From the NCBI RefSeq assembly GCF_018069755.1, contig NZ_JAGQDE010000010.1, positions 119,403 through 183,402 on the forward strand: a stretch of DNA of 64,000 bases, written 5' to 3'. Shown piece after piece: positions 58,958 through 64,000 of the stretch. Position 1 is the first letter of the stretch; each line of letters begins with the position of its first letter. The position numbers were made by a program, and so were the translations under genes. This stretch comes from Ideonella aquatica. GTDB taxonomy: Bacteria; Pseudomonadota; Gammaproteobacteria; Burkholderiales; Burkholderiaceae_C. Under the pieces are notes generated by a model, which was given only the letters and a program-made list of their open reading frames with translations, ran no database searches and had not been told where the DNA came from.

Positions 58958-59167
58958 TCAATCGCCCCCACCGCCGCCGCCATCGCCATCGCCGCCGACG
59001 CCACCGCCCGCACTGCCCTGCGGCGTGTCGCGGTCATCGTCCAGCGCCTCGGCCCCGGCCGCGCCCTCGGTCCCGCGGGACGCCTTGCGCTGGGCCTTGT
59101 CTTCCTTCTTCTGCTTCTTGGCCAATTCGCGTTGGCGCTTCTCGAACGAGTAGTTGGGCTTGGCCAT
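58958..59167 (-). CDS. Small Lys-rich protein with Gly/Asp tail
   Basis: 69 residues from the ATG at 59167, with AGGAG upstream. It begins AKPNYSFEKRQRELAKKQKK, a pattern seen in conserved short proteins of Betaproteobacteria, then becomes Gly/Asp-rich (GGGVGGDGDGGGGGGD). Likely cytoplasmic and highly charged, possibly nucleic-acid binding. Function unknown. Confidence 0.65.
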   Translation of the reverse strand: MAKPNYSFEKRQRELAKKQKKEDKAQRKASRGTEGAAGAEALDDDRDTPQGSAGGGVGGDGDGGGGGGD

Positions 59168-59288
59168 CGGGCGGCTCCTGACGGGTGTGGGTATGCGTCC
59201 ACCATAACCGATTGCCGGAACCATTCCGTCCGCGGCGACGTGGTGTGGGGGGAGGACAATCACGGTCTTCGTGCCGTTTCCGTCGACC

Positions 59289-61097
59289 ATGGCCACCGTC
59301 ATCCCCGCCCTCAGCACCTGCGTCTCACGCATGACGGCGGGCGAGCGCCGCACCGCCGAGCGGCTGGAGGCCAAGCTGGACGGCGACTACCTGGTCTGGT
59401 ACGACGTGCCGGTGGGCCCGCGCCATGCCCACCCCGATTTCGTGGTGCTGCACCCGCGCCGCGGGCTGCTGATCCTGGAGGTCAAGGACTGGCGGCTGGA
59501 GACCATCGTCAGTGCCAGCAAGCAGACCTGGGAGATCCTGGTCCACGGTGCGCCCAAGAGCGTGCCCAACCCCATCGAGCAGGCGCGCCACTACGCGCAC
59601 CAGGTGGCCGACGCGCTGGCCCGCGATGCGCGCCTGACCCGGCCGGATGGCTCATTGGCTTTTCCGTGGAGCTACGGCGCCCTCTTCACCCACATCACCC
59701 GCAAGCAGTTCATGGCCGCCGAACTGCACCGCGCCATTGAGCCGCACAGGGTGATCTGCAGCGACGAAATGACCGCCGCGGTGGAGCCCGAAGAGTTCCA
59801 AAGCGCGCTGTGGGGCATGTTCCCCATCCTGATGCGCGGCGCCCTGTCATTGCCGCAGATCGACCGCGTGCGCTGGATCCTGTTCCCCGAGGTGCGGGTG
59901 GACCCGCAGCTGGCGCTGTTCGACACCCCCGCCGACGCGCCCGAGGAGCTGCCCGACATCATGCGCGTGATGGACCTGCAGCAGGAGCAGCTGGCGCGCA
60001 GCCTGGGCGACGGCCACCGCGTGATCCACGGCGTGGCCGGCTCGGGCAAGACCATGATCCTGAGCTACCGCGCCGAGCACCTGGCGCGCGCGGCCGCCGG
60101 CGCCAAGCCCATCCTGGTGCTCTGCTACAACCAGCCGCTGGCCGTGAAGCTGGAGGCGCTGATGCAGGCCAAGGGCCTGGCCGAGCAGGTGCAGGTGCGC
60201 AACTTCCACCGCTGGTGCCGCCAGCAACTGGTGGCCTATGGCCAGACCCTGCCACCGCAAGGCCCCGAACTGTTCGAGCAGATGGTGCAAGGCGTGATCC
60301 GCGGCGTGGCGCGCGGCCAGATCCCCTCGGGCCAGTACCAGGCGGTGATGATCGACGAGGGCCACGACTTCGAGCCCGCCTGGCTGCAACTGGCCGCACA
60401 GATGGTGGACCCCCACACCAACAGCCTGCTGGTGCTGTACGACGACGCGCAAAGCATCTACCAGCGCCGCCGCAGCCTGGGCTTCAGCTTCAAGAGCCTG
60501 GGCATCCAGGCCCAGGGCCGCACCACCATCCTGAAGATCAACTACCGCAACACCCGGCAGATCCTGCAGACCGCCAGCCTGGTGGCCGCCGACCTGTTGA
60601 CCGCCGAAGACAGCGCCGACGACGGCGTGCCGCTGATCCACCCCGTCAGCTGCGGCCGCGAAGGCCCCGAGCCGCTGATCATCCGCCTGCCCAGCCTGCG
60701 CGACGAGGCCGTCAAGCTGGCCGAACTGCTCAGCGCCGCCCACCAGGAAGGCCACGCCTGGGGCGACATGGCCATCCTGTGCCGCCACCACGCCCAGATG
60801 GAGCGCTGCGCCGCCGTGCTGCGCCACCGCCGCCTGCCGCACGAGGTGCGCCAGGGCAGCGGCAGCTTCCACCCGCTGGCCGACACCATCAAGCTGCTGA
60901 CCATGCACGTCAGCAAGGGGCTGGAGTTTCCGGTGGTGGCGCTGTGCGGCGCCGGCCAGATGCCCGCGCCCGACCAGGACGAGGCCGAGGAAGCGCGGCT
61001 GTTCTACGTGGCCGCCACGCGGGCCACGCAGCGGTTGATCATCCCTTTGAGCGGCGACGGCCGCTTCGCCGCGCGGCTGGCGCCCTCCACCGCGTAG
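59289..61097 (+). CDS. NERD nuclease-domain / UvrD-like superfamily 1 helicase
   Basis: 602 residues from the ATG at 59289. The N-terminal ~130 residues are a NERD domain (HPDFVVLHPRRGLLILEVKDW with the Asp...Glu-x-Lys nuclease pattern). The helicase part has Walker A HGVAGSGKTMIL, motif II VMIDEGHDF, motif III LYDDAQSIYQRR, KINYRNTRQI and motif V/VI TMHVSKGLEFPVV and EARLFYVAATRATQRL. It probably unwinds and may cut DNA. Such fusions occur alone or in defence settings; no defence partner is seen here, but a Fic gene lies 1 kb away. Confidence 0.9.
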   Translation: MATVIPALSTCVSRMTAGERRTAERLEAKLDGDYLVWYDVPVGPRHAHPDFVVLHPRRGLLILEVKDWRLETIVSASKQTWEILVHGAPKSVPNPIEQARHYAHQVADALARDARLTRPDGSLAFPWSYGALFTHITRKQFMAAELHRAIEPHRVICSDEMTAAVEPEEFQSALWGMFPILMRGALSLPQIDRVRWILFPEVRVDPQLALFDTPADAPEELPDIMRVMDLQQEQLARSLGDGHRVIHGVAGSGKTMILSYRAEHLARAAAGAKPILVLCYNQPLAVKLEALMQAKGLAEQVQVRNFHRWCRQQLVAYGQTLPPQGPELFEQMVQGVIRGVARGQIPSGQYQAVMIDEGHDFEPAWLQLAAQMVDPHTNSLLVLYDDAQSIYQRRRSLGFSFKSLGIQAQGRTTILKINYRNTRQILQTASLVAADLLTAEDSADDGVPLIHPVSCGREGPEPLIIRLPSLRDEAVKLAELLSAAHQEGHAWGDMAILCRHHAQMERCAAVLRHRRLPHEVRQGSGSFHPLADTIKLLTMHVSKGLEFPVVALCGAGQMPAPDQDEAEEARLFYVAATRATQRLIIPLSGDGRFAARLAPSTA

Positions 61098-61128
61098 ACA
61101 CGCCCCTTCACCCCCTCCGGAGTGCCCC

Positions 61129-62064
61129 GTGAGCCTGTCCCCAACCTCGCCCTATCCCATCGGCACCCCCGGCACGCCCTGGGGCCCCGCCGAGCGCGCC
61201 GCCTGGCTGGCCCGCCAGCCACTGCGCCGCAGCTACGCCCAAGAGGTGCTGGCCCCGCTGCAGGCCCACCTGCCGCCTGAGACTGAACTGCTGGACTGCG
61301 GCACGCTGGACCACAGCGCGCTGGGCCTGGCGTGCTACCCACTGCGCGCCGTGCGCAGCCGCACCTGGCGCGACGACCGCCCCACCGTGCTGGTCACCGG
61401 CGGCGTGCACGGCTACGAGACCAGCGGCGTGCAAGGCGCGCTGCGCTGGCTGGCGCTGGACTTTGCGCGCCACGCCGCGCAGGTCAACATCCTGCTGCTG
61501 CCCTGCATCAGCCCCTGGGGCTATGAAACCATCAACCGCTGGAACCCCGCCGCGCTGGACCCCAACCGCCACTTCCGCCCCGACAGCCCCGTCCCCGAAG
61601 CCGCCTGGGCCCTGGCCTGCGTGGCCCGCCACGCCCCCCGCGTGGACCTGCACATCGACCTGCACGAAACCACCGACACCGACAACAGCGAGTTCGAACC
61701 CGCCAAGGCCGCCCGCGACGGCAAGCAACCCGACCTCCACCCCATCCCCGACGGCTTCTACCTGGTGGCCGACACCGACCGGCCCGAACTGGACTTCCAG
61801 GAAGCGGTGATCCACGCCGTGCGCCAGGTCACCCACATCGCCGAGCCCGACGACAGCGGCAGGCTCATCGGCTCACCCATGCTGCGGCCCGGCGTGATCG
61901 CCTATGCCAAGCGGGCGCTGGGGCTGTGCGGGGGGATGACCGGGGCGCGGTTCGTGACCACCACCGAGGTGTATCCGGACAGTGCGCGCACGAGCGTGGC
62001 GGAGTGCAATGAGGCGCAGAGGGTGGCGGTGAATGCGGCGGTGGGCGTCTTGGTGGGGGTGTGA
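61129..62064 (+). CDS. M14/AstE-like zinc carboxypeptidase family protein
   Basis: 311 residues from a GTG at 61129 with GGAG 7 bases upstream. Zinc-site motifs: VTGGVHGYETSG (His and Glu) and the later His in VDLHIDLHETTDTD; LDPNRHFRPDSP corresponds to the substrate-binding Asn-Arg. Its size fits short M14 peptidases or AstE/aspartoacylase relatives. No signal peptide. It follows the helicase gene by 31 bases and may be co-transcribed. Substrate unknown. Confidence 0.85.
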   Translation: MSLSPTSPYPIGTPGTPWGPAERAAWLARQPLRRSYAQEVLAPLQAHLPPETELLDCGTLDHSALGLACYPLRAVRSRTWRDDRPTVLVTGGVHGYETSGVQGALRWLALDFARHAAQVNILLLPCISPWGYETINRWNPAALDPNRHFRPDSPVPEAAWALACVARHAPRVDLHIDLHETTDTDNSEFEPAKAARDGKQPDLHPIPDGFYLVADTDRPELDFQEAVIHAVRQVTHIAEPDDSGRLIGSPMLRPGVIAYAKRALGLCGGMTGARFVTTTEVYPDSARTSVAECNEAQRVAVNAAVGVLVGV

Positions 62065-62097
62065 CGGCCGAGCGCCGATGGGCGCGCCCAGCGTCGT

Positions 62098-63252
62098 TCA
62101 GTCGCGCTTGAGCAGCTCGATGAACGCCGGGTTGAGGAAGATCTTCTCCCGGCCCACCTTGTGCTCGCGCAGGATGCCGATGGCCGCCAGTTCCTTGAGG
62201 TAGGTGCTGGCGGTCTGGCGCTTGGCCAGCCCTGCCTCCACGACGTGTGCGATCCGGCAGTAGGGCCGCACGAACACCAGCTCGGCCAGCTCGCGGGAGT
62301 AGATCTTGCCGGCATCACGTCGCATCCGTTCTGTGGTCTCCTCCAGGAGACCGCGCACGGCGACGATCTTGTGCATCGTCCAGCGGGCCGTCTCGGTCAC
62401 ACCGGTGAGCATGTAGAGCAACCAGGGCTCCCACGCGCCCGTTTCTGTGATCGACTGCAGGCCGCTGGAGTAGTCGGCCTTGTGGCGCAGGATGTGGCGG
62501 CTGAGATAGAGGACCGGGATATCGAGCAGGCCCTGCTCGACCAGGTAGAGCAGGTTCAGGACTCGCCCAGTGCGGCCGTTGCCGTCGGTGAACGGGTGGA
62601 TGGCCTCGAACTGGTAGTGGCCCGCTGCCATGCGCACGAGGGGGTCGATATCCGCGGAGCCCGGCAAGGTGCCGTGCATCCATTGCTCCCAGTTGGCCAG
62701 CTTCTCGCGCAGCAGCCCCTCGCCCTCGGGGGGTGTGTAGATGACCTGCCGGGTGCGGTCGTTGCTGAGGGTGGTGCCGGGCGTCTTGCGGATGTCCATG
62801 TCGACGCCCTTGATCGCGCGACAGATCTGCACGGCGGTGTTCGTCGACAGCGGGCGCGTCTTGAGCGCCTGGTAGCCCTCCCACAGCGCGGTGCGGTAGC
62901 GCAGCGCCTCCTTGGTGGCCGGATCTGCCTCACCTTCGCTGACACCGTCGAAGAGGAACATCTGATCCGTGGTGGTCACGATGTTCTCGATCTCGCTGCT
63001 GGCCTGGGCTTCAAGCAGCGGGATGGAGTTGATGAGCACGCCTTGGTTCGGGATCAACTGCCCGGCGGCCTTCAACTCGCCGACCGCAGCGCGCGCCGAG
63101 ATGCATGCCTTGAGGACAGCCCGCGACTCCACATCGACCATCGGCGGCAGCGCGGGAAGGTCGTTGTAGGGCTTGGACGGATCGAATGCCATATGTCGAT
63201 GGAAGGCCCTGGAATCGACCTGTGTCTCCGGACGTGTTCGTCCGATCGACAT
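62098..63252 (-). CDS. Fic domain protein (AMPylase-type) with N-terminal inhibitory helix
   Basis: 384 residues. The catalytic motif HPFTDGNGRTGR begins at His219. An inhibitory motif of the S/T-x3-E-G/N type (SSEIEN, residues 85-90) lies N-terminal to it, so this is a self-inhibited class II Fic protein. A C-terminal winged-helix-like part (AGLAKRQTASTYLKELAAIGIL) may bind DNA. Fic proteins usually transfer AMP to target proteins. An alternative start is the ATG at 63192. The start codon itself lies in an ATGTCGAT repeat that recurs upstream, suggesting autoregulation. Codon use is less GC-biased than in neighbours. Confidence 0.9.
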   Translation of the reverse strand: MSIGRTRPETQVDSRAFHRHMAFDPSKPYNDLPALPPMVDVESRAVLKACISARAAVGELKAAGQLIPNQGVLINSIPLLEAQASSEIENIVTTTDQMFLFDGVSEGEADPATKEALRYRTALWEGYQALKTRPLSTNTAVQICRAIKGVDMDIRKTPGTTLSNDRTRQVIYTPPEGEGLLREKLANWEQWMHGTLPGSADIDPLVRMAAGHYQFEAIHPFTDGNGRTGRVLNLLYLVEQGLLDIPVLYLSRHILRHKADYSSGLQSITETGAWEPWLLYMLTGVTETARWTMHKIVAVRGLLEETTERMRRDAGKIYSRELAELVFVRPYCRIAHVVEAGLAKRQTASTYLKELAAIGILREHKVGREKIFLNPAFIELLKRD

Positions 63253-63873
63253 GATGCCAGAACATGTCGAAATTCAACCAATTTTTCGACATGAAGCAAC
63301 CGTGTGCCGAGCCATGGGTGCGAGGCCACGCTGCGGGTTCGAAACACCACCCATGGCTTGCGTGACTTGTCGCAATGCTGTCGGCAAAAAGATCGGCAAG
63401 ACGAGCGACTGGGAGTCAAGAATGTCGTTTAGCGACAGGCATTTACACATGTCGTCGGATCGGCAAGATCTTCGGCATCCTGAGCGCGCATCGCAGCAGT
63501 CTTGGTCGCCTCAGACTGGCGCCCCAAGCTGCTTCCGGCGCGGCGTCGTACCTCGTGCCCTGTCTCCAGCTACTGCGCAGTGGCGTTCCGATGCTGGCTG
63601 GCAGCCGACATGTGCAGACGCACACCGTGGCCCCAGGCCGACGGAATTGATCACCCATCCTCAGGCACACCATCCTCTCGGACAGGTGGTGCTACCGGCC
63701 GATCCGCGCTGGGTTCAGAGCTCCCCCAACAGAGGGAAGGCCATGGTCTTGCAGTAACTGATACGGTTCAACCCGCCTGGACCTGCAGTTACTTCCGAAC
63801 CGGCGGCCAGTATGAGCTCAATAACTGAAGCACGCGCCATCGTCCTCACGAACTGCACGGGTCGCAAGTTGCA
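63253..63873. other. About 620 bases without a recognisable gene, with clustered inverted repeats
   Basis: GC is lower than in the rest of the window and no frame gives a plausible protein. It holds several ATGTCG/CGACAT units (see 63264-63292) and an 11-bp inverted repeat, AGCCATGGGTG (63310-63320) with CACCCATGGCT (63348-63358), around a 27-base loop. It may be decayed mobile DNA between the Fic gene and the insertion element. Confidence 0.4.
63264..63292. promoter_or_regulatory. Inverted repeat before the Fic gene, candidate operator
   Basis: ATGTCGAAA (63264-63272) and TTTCGACAT (63284-63292), perfect 9-bp arms 11 bases apart. Further copies: 63193-63200 and 63245-63252 (an 8-bp inverted pair, ATGTCGAT/ATCGACAT), 63422-63427 and 63449-63454. 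The second lies on the Fic start codon. Confidence 0.55.
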
Positions 63874-64000
63874 TGTTGCCGCCGACCGAAAACTGACCAG
63901 CAAAGCTGCGTAGTGCCGATTCAAAACTGACCAGGGTGAGAGACCTACCCTGCTGCATTTAGTGGCAGGGGTTTTGACGGTGATCACCATGGCCATGAAG
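63874..64000 (+). mobile_element. Left end of a probable IS21-family insertion element, truncated by the window
   Basis: Two direct copies of AAAACTGACCAG (63889-63900 and 63923-63934), 34 bases apart, resemble the repeated terminal sequences of IS21-family elements. The element may start at the TGTTGCC at 63874. A frame beginning near 63975 (...VITMAMK, running off the window) is where an IstA-type transposase would start. No transposase motif is visible yet, so the call depends on the terminal repeats. Confidence 0.55.

Noticed and set aside
63310..63358. tRNA-like fragment (GGTTCGAAA between inverted arms)
   Set aside because: The GGTTCGAA resembles a T-loop, but its flanks do not pair as a T stem and no anticodon arm can be built.
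63715..63996. 93-codon minus-strand frame at the right end
   Set aside because: It runs antisense across the IS-like end, has no recognisable motif and no Shine-Dalgarno sequence.

Overview
The window reads as chromosomal DNA of a high-GC Gram-negative bacterium, most likely a betaproteobacterium of the order Burkholderiales (Rubrivivax/Leptothrix/Ideonella-like). This is inferred from the very high GC of nearly every gene, a trimeric-porin gene, PBP1A, a DUF3149 mini-protein, a second infA gene of the Burkholderiales type, FNR-type regulation and many PAS-type sensor kinases. No rRNA, tRNA or CRISPR array was found. Genes are densely packed with many ATGA/GTGA overlaps, so translational coupling is common.

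Layout. 1-1732: the 3' part of a bufferin-type RiPP operon: an MNIO enzyme (DUF692), a short BufC-like partner, a small zinc-finger protein, a Cys-rich exported precursor with CSKKDGG repeats, and a DoxX membrane protein. 1825-9891: an exported protein with 14 kelch-type repeats, the ABC-F ATPase Uup, a DksA-type zinc-finger protein, a class II glutamine amidotransferase and an M14 carboxypeptidase. 9938-13873: a porin and a divergent two-subunit molybdenum hydroxylase (IorA/IorB type). 13975-22016 and on to 25324: a signalling block with a PAS histidine kinase plus a two-receiver regulator, a TIR-domain membrane protein, a large hybrid kinase, pyrF, and an ECF sigma factor coupled to a Ser/Thr kinase. 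25331-37142: purB, a glutathione S-transferase, a subtilisin-type protease, an FMN glutamate-synthase-like enzyme, PBP1A, cytochrome c, an Lgt-like/thioredoxin fusion, DUF3149 and a Crp/Fnr regulator with FNR-box-like sites nearby. 37426-42170: an S9 peptidase, an outer-membrane-barrel-like protein and a HAF-repeat exported protein with lower GC.

42200-51249 is a tightly packed minus-strand operon for uptake and complete hydrolysis of a urea polymer. It holds a BMP-type binding protein, two permeases and an ATPase, a biuret hydrolase (BiuH), a second related cysteine hydrolase that could be a triuret hydrolase, allophanate hydrolase (AtzF), an AtzH/HpxZ-like protein and a GntR-family regulator. 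A GTATAC-centred site before the first gene is a candidate operator. 51550-54249 encodes an 899-residue protein of no family I recognise. 54345-62064 holds a LuxR-type two-component pair, an NlpC/P60-like protein, a GFA protein, IF-1 and two small conserved proteins, a NERD-helicase and a second M14-like enzyme. 62098-64000 holds a Fic protein behind a cluster of ATGTCG/CGACAT repeats, about 0.6 kb without a recognisable gene, and the left end of what looks like an IS21-family element cut off by the window edge.
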